This document shows positions 1 through 5,573 of a stretch of DNA of 8,835 bases, piece after piece. The stretch's first letter is position 1, and each line of letters begins with the position of its first letter. The stretch lies in contig CAZVWW010000099.1 of the NCBI GenBank assembly GCA_964631265.1, positions 1 to 8,835 on the forward strand. The letters run 5' to 3'. A program made the position numbers and the translations under genes. Source of the DNA: CAZVWW01 sp964631265. Lineage in GTDB: Bacteria; Thermotogota; Thermotogae; MWEM01. A model generated the notes under the pieces. That model saw nothing but the letters and a program-made list of their open reading frames with translations. It searched no databases and had not been told where the DNA came from.

Positions 1-994
1 CAGCTTTTGAGAGCGTAACGGATTTTGTGTTGACATCGAGTTTTTTCACGAGGTCGCCGATGATCTTGTCATTTCTGCCGGAGAAGTTTTTAAAGGCCTT
101 TTCAAAAGCTCCTGTGTTTCCAACCGGTTTTGAATTTGCTCTGTTCTTAGCAGGGTCAAGGGTCTGAAAGGATTTTTCTTGCTTTGTTGAATCCTGTCCG
201 ATTTTCCCCATGATCTCTTTCAAGAGGCTTGTTTCGTTTTTTGTGAGGTTACTGCTGTCGGTCAGCGTTTTAATGACCTGTGTTAATTTGTTTTTATTCA
301 TGTGTTCAGCTGAGGGTTGTCCTTTCATTATATCCGTTTCAACAGGAACTTGTTTGTCAGCGGCAGAAGTCTTTCCTGAAAATGTTGATGAGACGTGTTC
401 CTTTAAATCATGGAGAACAAAATTCTTAACGATGGCCTTTTTGATGGTGTCAGGGAGTTTTTCCCACAGCTCGCCCATGGTCTTGATCTTGAGGGAAAGC
501 TCTACCAATCGGCTGTTAAAGGGCAGTCGGGGATCGTATAAATCAAAAGGGTTCTTACCGTTTTCGAGCATGCTCTTTAACTCCATTGAAAAATCGTCCC
601 GGAGTAGCTGTGAGGTGATCTCATTTAATTCATTGGCGATGGATGCAAATTGAAGTCTTTCCTGCTGTGGCATGTTGTTGATAATCTGTTCCAGTTCCTT
701 GGTGGCTTTAAAGGGGAGTGAAAGGGAATAGATATCAAGGAGCCGGGCGCTTATCCTTTTTAAGGCTTCGGGAGGAAGCTGGTTTTTCATTTCATTCCCG
801 AAAAAGACCTGTATTTTGTCTCCAACTTTTATCTGACTTGCATTTCCGGGTTCTATTTTGTAAACCTTATCCTCAATGGCAACCTGCACTTGTTTGCCGC
901 TTTTTGCCACAACCTTGCCGATAAATCCGCCACTTTTCGGTGCACCCGGCAGACTCTTCGGTTTAACCGGAATATTGATCTGCGAAATATTCAA
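1..994 (-). CDS. Probable FliK-like (flagellar hook-length-control-type) protein, N-terminal part, runs off the window
   Basis: An open frame of 331 codons starts at a TTG (992-994) behind a good ribosome binding site, AGAGGTGAT (998-1006), and continues past base 1 without a stop. Residues 22-66 form a short beta-rich module, with GGFIGKVVAKSG, a VYKIEPG stretch and VGDKIQVFF, that resembles the N-terminal module of FliK-type proteins. Residues 75-200 look helical. From about 200 the chain is low-complexity and rich in K, S, T, Q and N, as in the linker of hook-length-control proteins. No signal peptide or membrane segment is visible. The C-terminal domain that would settle the identity is outside the window. 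A Bacillus YlqG-like protein, which is FliK-related but not in a flagellar operon, is an equally good description. It follows mrnC by 34 bases on the same strand. The reading frame is sure; the family is an inference from pattern only. Confidence 0.55.
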   Translation of the reverse strand, partial: MNISQINIPVKPKSLPGAPKSGGFIGKVVAKSGKQVQVAIEDKVYKIEPGNASQIKVGDKIQVFFGNEMKNQLPPEALKRISARLLDIYSLSLPFKATKELEQIINNMPQQERLQFASIANELNEITSQLLRDDFSMELKSMLENGKNPFDLYDPRLPFNSRLVELSLKIKTMGELWEKLPDTIKKAIVKNFVLHDLKEHVSSTFSGKTSAADKQVPVETDIMKGQPSAEHMNKNKLTQVIKTLTDSSNLTKNETSLLKEIMGKIGQDSTKQEKSFQTLDPAKNRANSKPVGNTGAFEKAFKNFSGRNDKIIGDLVKKLDVNTKSVTLSKA

Positions 995-997
995 TAT

Positions 998-1006
998 ATC
1001 ACCTCT
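998..1006 (-). promoter_or_regulatory. Ribosome binding site that fixes the TTG start of the FliK-like gene
   Basis: AGAGGTGAT lies three bases ahead of the TTG at 992-994 if counted from its last base, so the GAGG core sits about six bases from the start. No ATG or GTG with a comparable site is near, so the TTG is the chosen start. Confidence 0.6.
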
Positions 1007-1028
1007 TTTTCACAAGATTTTATCGACT

Positions 1029-1451
1029 TCAAAGGTTGTTTCTGAAGATTTCTGAGAGTCTCTCCCATCGTTTCATGATAAATAGATAACCGATGAGTGT
1101 TTCAAATCCGGTAGCCCATCTATAGTCGTAATCGTTTCCCCTTTTCTTTGCCCCTTGTGAGTTCAGTCCCTTTTTGAAGAATCTCTCCTCATCCTCTGAG
1201 AGGGTGTCAACGATCGATTTCATTAATTCGCGTTGAGCACTGGCTCTTTTATACTTTACGCCTTCCCTGTTGGCCTTATTGGCTTTAATCCTGCCGTCAC
1301 CAACAGATTCTATAGAAGCAACCAGATTAAAGAAAGAATCACCAATATAGGCAAAGATGTCGGTTGGAATCTCCTCAGGATTATCGTGAAACTTTTCAAG
1401 GCGGAAGAACTCTTCAATATTCAGATGCTTTTCTATATTCTGTTTATCCAA
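1029..1451 (-). CDS. mrnC: Mini-ribonuclease III (Mini-III, MrnC)
   Basis: This 140-residue protein is a stand-alone RNase III catalytic domain without a double-stranded-RNA-binding domain, the defining layout of Mini-III. In Bacillus subtilis this enzyme trims the ends of 23S rRNA precursors, helped by ribosomal protein L3. Visible motifs are AYIGDSF (34-40, catalytic Asp38), VKYKRASAQ (65-73, matching the family's V-SAKAQ motif), FFKKGLNSQ (91-99, matching RRGRN), and YRWATGFETLIGYL (110-123, catalytic Glu117). The start is a TTG inside the end of pilT; the first in-frame ATG is at residue 77, inside the domain, so no later start is possible. The 8-base overlap with pilT and the weak ribosome binding site suggest translational coupling. 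Family assignment is firm. The role in 23S maturation is carried over from the family. Confidence 0.88.
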   Translation of the reverse strand: MDKQNIEKHLNIEEFFRLEKFHDNPEEIPTDIFAYIGDSFFNLVASIESVGDGRIKANKANREGVKYKRASAQRELMKSIVDTLSEDEERFFKKGLNSQGAKKRGNDYDYRWATGFETLIGYLFIMKRWERLSEIFRNNL

Positions 1452-2505
1452 CTTTCTTACCTACTTTTTCTCTGTCACGACAATACATTAACAAACTCTC
1501 TTTAGAAATAAATTTATTCTGATAAGCTTCAATCAACGCATCATCAAATGATTTCATGCCAAACTTCTTCCCGGTTTCCATCAGTGTTCCGATCTGATGC
1601 AATTTTTGTTCCCTGATCAAGTTTTTAACCGCCGGGGTTGCCAGCATGATCTCGACAACGGGGAAGAACCCGGAACCATCGGCTTTTTTTACCAGCCTCT
1701 GATATAAGACACCAATGAGAGAATTCGCCAGCTGAAGGGTGATCTGCTTTTGCTGATGAGCCGGAAAGACATCGACGACCCTCTCCGGAGCTGTCGGTGC
1801 AGAATTGGTATGTATGGTTCCAAACACAAGATGCCCGGTTTCAGCTGCTGTCAGAGCAAGCTCCATTGTCTCAAGATCTCTCATCTCACCAACGAGAATA
1901 ACATCCGGGTCTTGTCTTAAGGCGTATTTTAATCCGTTTTTAAAGGAGGCTGTATCCTCTCCCAGCTCCCTCTGGTGAATCAGTGCTTTTTTCCCTTCAA
2001 ACACATATTCGATAGGATCCTCAACGGTTAATATATGACAATATCGTTTGTTGTTTATCTCTTCAAGCATTGCTGCCATTGTAGTCGACTTCCCACTCCC
2101 GGTAGGGCCGGCCACAAGGATCATTCCGCTATCTCTTCCGCTCCAGTCTTTGAGAATATTCGGTAGTTTAAGATCATCAACCGTACTCACTTTCTTTTTG
2201 ATGATTCTGAAGGCCGCGGCTGGATTCTTTCTCTCGAAATAGACATTGGCCCTGACCCGGATAATATTCTTGATTCCGAAAGAGAAGTCATGCTCTTTAT
2301 TCTCTGTCCTTTTGATTCCGGTCTTTTTATACAGCAGCTCAATGCTTTTTTGGAGGTCCTCTTTTGTAAACTCCGGGATATCCTTGAGACGCTGTAATTC
2401 TCCAAATACCCTGAAGATTGGATGCTCACCAACTGATAAATGCACATCGGTCGCATTCAACTGATGTGCATGGTAAATCAACTTCGGTACATCAATGACT
2501 GCCAT
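1444..2505 (-). CDS. pilT: Type IV pilus retraction ATPase PilT
   Basis: PilT is a cytoplasmic hexameric ATPase at the pilus base that depolymerises pilin and drives twitching, DNA uptake or surface sensing. The 353-residue length is normal. The N-terminal PAS-like part (1-110) carries the family's ATDVHLSVG stretch (18-26) and FRVFGEL (31-37). The core has Walker A GPTGSGKST (133-141), the Asp box VEDPIEY (161-167), Walker B VILVGEMRD (202-210) and the His box HLVFGTIHT (225-233). AVKNLIRE (292-299) matches the AIRNLIRE motif typical of PilT rather than PilB. The ATG start is preceded by a GGGATGG-type ribosome binding site. It is first in a run with mrnC and the FliK-like gene; no pilB, pilC or pilin gene is in the window, so the rest of the pilus must be encoded elsewhere. 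A PilU-type paralogue remains possible. Confidence 0.95.
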   Translation of the reverse strand: MAVIDVPKLIYHAHQLNATDVHLSVGEHPIFRVFGELQRLKDIPEFTKEDLQKSIELLYKKTGIKRTENKEHDFSFGIKNIIRVRANVYFERKNPAAAFRIIKKKVSTVDDLKLPNILKDWSGRDSGMILVAGPTGSGKSTTMAAMLEEINNKRYCHILTVEDPIEYVFEGKKALIHQRELGEDTASFKNGLKYALRQDPDVILVGEMRDLETMELALTAAETGHLVFGTIHTNSAPTAPERVVDVFPAHQQKQITLQLANSLIGVLYQRLVKKADGSGFFPVVEIMLATPAVKNLIREQKLHQIGTLMETGKKFGMKSFDDALIEAYQNKFISKESLLMYCRDREKVGKKVG

Positions 2506-2545
2506 CTTTACACCATCCCTTTAACTGCGTTTTTGTCATGTCTCT

Positions 2546-2554
2546 ATCTTACCA
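2546..2554 (-). promoter_or_regulatory. Candidate extended -10 promoter for pilT-mrnC-FliK-like
   Basis: On the minus strand the bases read TGG-TAAGAT, an extended -10 (TGn) element, about 40 bases upstream of the pilT ATG. That would give a leader of roughly 34 bases. No good -35 box is seen at 16-18 bases, which extended -10 promoters can tolerate. Inferred from pattern only. A second minus-strand hexamer, TATAAT at 2603-2608, is a perfect -10 match but also lacks a -35 box. Confidence 0.35.
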
Positions 2555-2598
2555 TAAAAGGTTTTTCCATTAGGCGATAGAATATTCCACCCGTTTTC

Positions 2599-2607
2599 TG
2601 GTATTAT
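2599..2607 (+). promoter_or_regulatory. Candidate extended -10 promoter for rsmG
   Basis: TGG-TATTAT is an extended -10 element with five of six matches to TATAAT, about 38 bases before the rsmG GTG. Transcription would start near 2614, leaving a 31-base leader that carries the ribosome binding site GGAGTGAG (2628-2635). No convincing -35 box is present. Confidence 0.4.
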
Positions 2608-2627
2608 ATGAAAGAGCATCACAGAAT

Positions 2628-2635
2628 GGAGTGAG
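2628..2635 (+). promoter_or_regulatory. Ribosome binding site supporting the GTG start of rsmG
   Basis: GGAGTGAG ends nine bases before the GTG at 2645-2647. In that frame a TGA stop lies at 2609-2611 and no ATG, GTG or TTG intervenes, so GTG is the only reasonable start. Confidence 0.6.
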
Positions 2636-2644
2636 ATAACAAGC

Positions 2645-3304
2645 GTGGAAAGAGAAGAAACCCTCGAAAGATACCTTGACCTTCTCACGGAGAAGAACAA
2701 GACAATGAATCTGATCCGTTTCAAAACCAGGGAAGAATTGTGGAAACGCCATATCATGGACGCTATGCTCCCCTTTGAATACTATAATTATAGTTTAACC
2801 GGTAAAGTTGCCGATATTGGTTCGGGAGGCGGATTGCCGGCTATTCCCTTGGCCATTGCTTTTCCCGGTGCCCGTTTTGATTTGATTGAGAGTATTTCCA
2901 AAAAAGCTGATTTTCTGAAAGAAACCGCTGTAAACCTGGGACTGACCAATATCTTTGTTTCAGATACACGTGTGGAAGATTTTGCCTTGAATAATCGGGA
3001 AGAATTCGATTTTGTTACAGCACGAGCCCTTGCACCGTTAAAAATTTGTCTTGAATACGCTGCCCCACTACTAAAAGTGGGCGCTAAAGCGCTTTTCTTT
3101 AAAGGGCCTGCCCTTTTTAACGAATACAACGATGCTACAAGAGCGATGAAAGCGCTCTACTTCGACAAAGGGGATTTTCTCAATTACTCCTATGAGCTCG
3201 AAGATGAAACCTATATTTCCTATCTTGCCGAGTTTATCAAGCGGAAAAAGACGCCCGGGAAATTTCCGAGAAATATTGGTAAGGCAAAAAAGAGACCGCT
3301 TTAA
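2645..3304 (+). CDS. rsmG: 16S rRNA (guanine-527-N7)-methyltransferase RsmG (GidB)
   Basis: RsmG uses S-adenosylmethionine to methylate G527 (E. coli numbering) of 16S rRNA; in several bacteria its loss gives low-level streptomycin resistance. The 219-residue protein shows the expected order of motifs: MNLIRF (21-26, family NLT/NLI), HIMDAM (36-41), the SAM-binding VADIGSGGGLPAIPLA (55-70), the acidic LIES (80-83), VTARALAPL (124-132), FFKG (151-154) and the basic tail TPGKFPRNIGKAKKRPL (203-219). It starts with GTG. The N-terminus is roughly 20-25 residues shorter than that of Bacillus RsmG, trimming the first helix, and an upstream TGA prevents extension. It stands alone, divergent from pilT and convergent with gdhA, rather than beside mnmG or parA as in many genomes. 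Identity is firm. Confidence 0.95.
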   Translation: MEREETLERYLDLLTEKNKTMNLIRFKTREELWKRHIMDAMLPFEYYNYSLTGKVADIGSGGGLPAIPLAIAFPGARFDLIESISKKADFLKETAVNLGLTNIFVSDTRVEDFALNNREEFDFVTARALAPLKICLEYAAPLLKVGAKALFFKGPALFNEYNDATRAMKALYFDKGDFLNYSYELEDETYISYLAEFIKRKKTPGKFPRNIGKAKKRPL

Positions 3305-3321
3305 TGACGATCTTCTCAGCA

Positions 3322-3357
3322 AAAAAGGGGCGATTGATACGCCCCTTTTTATTTTTT
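3322..3357. terminator. Bidirectional intrinsic terminator between rsmG and gdhA
   Basis: The arms AAAAAGGGGCG (3322-3332) and CGCCCCTTTTT (3340-3350) pair perfectly over 11 bases around a 7-base loop and are followed by a T-rich run to 3357. Read from the other strand, the same stem is followed by six T residues. It lies 17 bases past the rsmG stop and about 30 bases past the gdhA stop, so it can end both convergent transcripts. Confidence 0.9.
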
Positions 3358-3386
3358 ATGATAATATTGATAGTTCCCGAATCAGA

Positions 3387-4649
3387 TCAGGGGAAAATGC
3401 CTCTCATTTTTGTGGCCTTTGCAACCTTTTCAATGGCAAAGACATAGGCTGCTGATCGCATATCCGTTCCGTATTTGTTGGAGCATTTTATAACATTTCC
3501 AAATGCCTTTTTCATGATTCTGTGGAGTGCGTTTCTGATGTCTTCCATCTCCCAGAAGAACCACTGCAGACTCTGAACCCATTCGAAGTATGAAACCGTC
3601 ACGCCTCCGGCATTCGCGAGGAAGTCGGGAACAAGAACACAGTCTTTTTCGAGGAGAATGTCCTCCGCCTCCGGTGTAACCGGGCCGTTGGCAGCCTCTA
3701 TAATGATCTTTGCCCTTATCTTGTCTGCGTTCTCCTCGGTTATGACATTCTCAAGAGCCGCCGGGATGAGCATATCAACATCGAGTTCCAGAAGTTCTTC
3801 GTTACTGATGTTCTTTTCAGCTCCGTTGTATCCTTCGAGCGTTCCGTTTTCTTCAACGTATTTCATCAGTTCATTGCTGTCGAAACCATCGGCCTTGTAA
3901 TAACCGCCTGAAATATCACTGACAGCAACAATCTTACCGTTGAGCTCGTTTTCGATGAGAGTTGCTGCATAACTGCCAACGTTTCCGAAACCCTGGATCG
4001 CAATGGTCATATCATCAATGGACTTGTTGATTTCGCCACTTTCGTTCAGATAATTGACAATCTCTTCAGCACAGACTCTTACGCCTCTACCGGTTGCTTC
4101 CGTTCTTCCGAGAGAGCCTCCGACTTCAAGTGGTTTGCCGGTTACAACGCCAAGAACCGAGTGGCCGACGTTCATGCTGTATGTATCCATATACCACGCC
4201 ATGATCTGTCCGTTCGTATTAACATCAGGTGCCGGGATATCCTTGTCGGGACCTACGATGACCTGAAGATCCGAGAAGAATCTCCGTGAGAGTCTCTCAA
4301 GTTCAGTTTGTGAGAGAAGAGTGGGATCAACTTCAACGCCACCCTTTCCTCCGCCGTATGGGATACCCACAACGGCAGCCTTCCATGTCATCCAAAAAGC
4401 CAACGCCTTGACTTCATCCAGCGAAACATTCTGATGATACCGGATCCCCCCCTTTGCAGGTCCAAGTGCGACATTATGCTGTACTCTGTGTCCGGTAAAG
4501 ACTTTTGCTGAACCGTCATCCATCCTCACTGGAAAATTGACGGTGAGTTCTCGCTTTGGTTTTGAAAGAACATCCCGCATACTCGCATCGAGATTCATTA
4601 AATCTGCTGCTTTTGTAAATTGTTTTACTGCGCTCTGATAAAGGCTCAA
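3387..4649 (-). CDS. gdhA: NAD(P)-dependent glutamate dehydrogenase (hexameric, family I)
   Basis: The enzyme interconverts glutamate with 2-oxoglutarate plus ammonia in the cytoplasm, joining amino-acid and central carbon metabolism. At 420 residues it is the usual length. The substrate domain has the GPAKGGIRYH motif (63-72), MTWK (87-90), the catalytic-lysine loop PYGGGKGGV (97-105, Lys102) and PAPDVNT (139-145, Asp142). The nucleotide domain has the Rossmann signature GFGNVG (220-225) and VSDISGG (243-249). The acidic Asp245 after beta-2 suggests NAD(H) use or mixed specificity, as in thermophile-type enzymes. LANAGGVTVSYFEWVQ (344-359) is characteristic of the family. The start is TTG behind a strong AGGAGGG site. 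The gene is monocistronic, ending at the shared terminator. The sequence is, from memory, close to Thermotogota GDH. Cofactor choice is inference. Confidence 0.95.
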   Translation of the reverse strand: MSLYQSAVKQFTKAADLMNLDASMRDVLSKPKRELTVNFPVRMDDGSAKVFTGHRVQHNVALGPAKGGIRYHQNVSLDEVKALAFWMTWKAAVVGIPYGGGKGGVEVDPTLLSQTELERLSRRFFSDLQVIVGPDKDIPAPDVNTNGQIMAWYMDTYSMNVGHSVLGVVTGKPLEVGGSLGRTEATGRGVRVCAEEIVNYLNESGEINKSIDDMTIAIQGFGNVGSYAATLIENELNGKIVAVSDISGGYYKADGFDSNELMKYVEENGTLEGYNGAEKNISNEELLELDVDMLIPAALENVITEENADKIRAKIIIEAANGPVTPEAEDILLEKDCVLVPDFLANAGGVTVSYFEWVQSLQWFFWEMEDIRNALHRIMKKAFGNVIKCSNKYGTDMRSAAYVFAIEKVAKATKMRGIFP

Positions 4650-4656
4650 ATTTTTT

Positions 4657-4663
4657 CCCTCCT
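4657..4663 (-). promoter_or_regulatory. Strong ribosome binding site fixing the TTG start of gdhA
   Basis: AGGAGGG on the minus strand ends seven bases before the TTG at 4647-4649. This near-perfect site and spacing identify the TTG as the start and agree with the known N-terminus of the family (a short LYQSA-type helix). Confidence 0.8.
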
Positions 4664-4688
4664 ATAATCTGTTTGTGATTTATATCCT

Positions 4689-4708
4689 CCGGAATTTCAA
4701 CATTCCGG
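4689..4708 (-). repeat. Perfect inverted repeat in the gdhA 5' leader
   Basis: CCGGAAT (4689-4695) and ATTCCGG (4702-4708) are exact reverse complements separated by six bases. The element sits 40 bases upstream of the gdhA start. It is not followed by a T run on either strand, so it is not an intrinsic terminator. It could be a repressor or activator site or an mRNA hairpin; the sequence does not decide. Confidence 0.5.
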
Positions 4709-4910
4709 CAACCCTGCCAATAAAAAGTCTCTTTGCTATTCGCTCTGATAGTTTCTCGATTCACTTTATTGCGCTACGTTTCTATTTAAACATAAGTTAT
4801 TTATTTCGCAAAGTAGCAATTTCCGTCGTTTGACCTGTATTTTGGAGATTATTGCCAATGAGGATGTATTTCCTTCAAAATACTAATGAGAGTTCTTATT
4901 TATGACTGAC

Positions 4911-4940
4911 TTGACATTGAATTAAGATTTATGGTAACAT
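4911..4940 (+). promoter_or_regulatory. Promoter of the tetR-ABC export operon
   Basis: A perfect -35 box TTGACA (4911-4916) is followed after 18 bases by TAACAT (4935-4940), preceded by TGG, giving an extended -10. Transcription should start near 4947, inside the inverted repeat described at 4936-4959. The ribosome binding site AGGGGTG (4969-4975) stands four bases before the tetR ATG. Confidence 0.7.
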
Positions 4941-4959
4941 CTGTTGCGTAACAGATGTT
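4936..4959. promoter_or_regulatory. Probable TetR operator (24-base inverted repeat over -10 and +1)
   Basis: AACATCTGTT (4936-4945) and AACAGATGTT (4950-4959) are perfect 10-base arms around a 4-base centre, GCGT. The size and symmetry suit a dimeric TetR-family repressor. The left arm covers the -10 hexamer and the predicted start site falls in the centre, so binding would block RNA polymerase. The tetR gene begins 20 bases downstream, which points to autoregulation. A weak terminator role (the stem is followed by a T-rich run) is less likely because no upstream plus-strand gene needs one. Confidence 0.7.
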
Positions 4960-4979
4960 TTTATTTTCAGGGGTGAAAT

Positions 4980-5540
4980 ATGCCACCGAAGAAGCATTAT
5001 TCAAGAATAGAAATCATCGAATCAGCCATCCGATTGATCAGAAGAAAAGGGGTTAAGAATCTCTCAGCCCGCAATATAGCAGATGTACTCGGCTCTTCCA
5101 CTCATCCGGTCTATTCCTCCTTTGAATCAATGAAAGAACTTGAAGAGGCCGTCTATCAAAAAGCGCATAGGATTTTTCTGGATTTCATCACAAGACCTCA
5201 AGCAGAATATCCATATCTCGAGATGGGTATTCAATATGTTGAATTTGCCGTCAAGGAGAAAAATCTGTTTTCTTTTTTATTCATGAATAAAAAGGCTCCC
5301 ATTAAACTTGAAAACCTTCTCCATGTTGAAGAGGGTTTGATTGAAATAATAAAAAAAGATGAACATGTGCAATTACATTCAAACTCTGATTACCATTCGA
5401 TTTTTCTCAATCTCTGGATATATACACACGGATTGGCTGCGTTATCCTGGGCCCGTGAGGAAGAATATGAAAAGGATTACATCAGAAAAACCGTTCAAAG
5501 AATGGGAAAGATCATCATTGAGGCTTTCTCAGAAAAATAA
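4980..5540 (+). CDS. TetR/AcrR-family transcriptional repressor with WHG-type C-terminal domain
   Basis: This 186-residue protein has a TetR N-terminal DNA-binding domain. The first helix covers about residues 9-24, and the helix-turn-helix lies at about 29-50, containing LSARNIADVLGSSTHPVY and SSFESMKEL. The C-terminal ligand and dimer domain shows a W-x3-HG motif, LWIYTHGLAAL (145-155), the hallmark of the WHG subgroup. No membrane segment is present. It is the first gene of an operon, 33 bases ahead of an ABC ATPase and two permeases. Together with the palindrome over its own promoter, this makes it the local repressor, presumably released by a substrate of the pump. The ligand cannot be told from sequence. 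The fold is certain, the target operator is a strong inference, and no gene symbol is justified. Confidence 0.88.
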   Translation: MPPKKHYSRIEIIESAIRLIRRKGVKNLSARNIADVLGSSTHPVYSSFESMKELEEAVYQKAHRIFLDFITRPQAEYPYLEMGIQYVEFAVKEKNLFSFLFMNKKAPIKLENLLHVEEGLIEIIKKDEHVQLHSNSDYHSIFLNLWIYTHGLAALSWAREEEYEKDYIRKTVQRMGKIIIEAFSEK

Positions 5541-5561
5541 CAAACAAGAGAAGGATTATTT

Positions 5562-5568
5562 GGAGGTG
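5562..5568 (+). promoter_or_regulatory. Ribosome binding site fixing the GTG start of the ABC ATPase gene
   Basis: GGAGGTG stands five bases before the GTG at 5574-5576. The protein begins SEKILEVKGLKKYY from this codon, matching the usual ABC ATPase N-terminus. Confidence 0.7.
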
Positions 5569-5573
5569 TCGCA

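Larger units (their letters stand above)
4650..4979. other. Gene-free divergent control region between gdhA and the tetR operon
   Basis: This 330-base gap separates two divergent start codons. It holds the gdhA ribosome binding site (4657-4663), a perfect inverted repeat in the gdhA leader (4689-4708), and the promoter, operator and ribosome binding site of the tetR operon (4911-4975). The middle, about 4710-4910, is A+T-rich. I see no coding frame, RNA gene or clear gdhA promoter there; the best -35-like hexamers lack a matching -10. Confidence 0.7.

Noticed and set aside
210..653. Plus-strand open frame of 147 codons with a hydrophobic beginning
   Set aside because: It lies wholly opposite the FliK-like frame, which has a good ribosome binding site and continuous coding over 331 codons. 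The plus-strand frame has no comparable start signal and its sequence is low-complexity and Ser/Phe-rich, typical of an antisense shadow.
4516..4764. Minus-strand open frame of 82 codons overlapping the gdhA start
   Set aside because: It runs out of frame through the gdhA leader and N-terminus, starts at a GTG without a ribosome binding site, and resembles no protein I know.
4866..4883. Inverted repeat GTATTT-6-AAATAC in the gdhA-tetR gap
   Set aside because: Six-base A+T-rich arms are expected by chance in such a region, and the element is not placed on a recognised promoter.
4936..4970. The palindrome before tetR read as an intrinsic terminator
   Set aside because: The stem is A+T-rich, no plus-strand gene lies upstream, and the predicted transcription start falls inside it. 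An operator explains it better.
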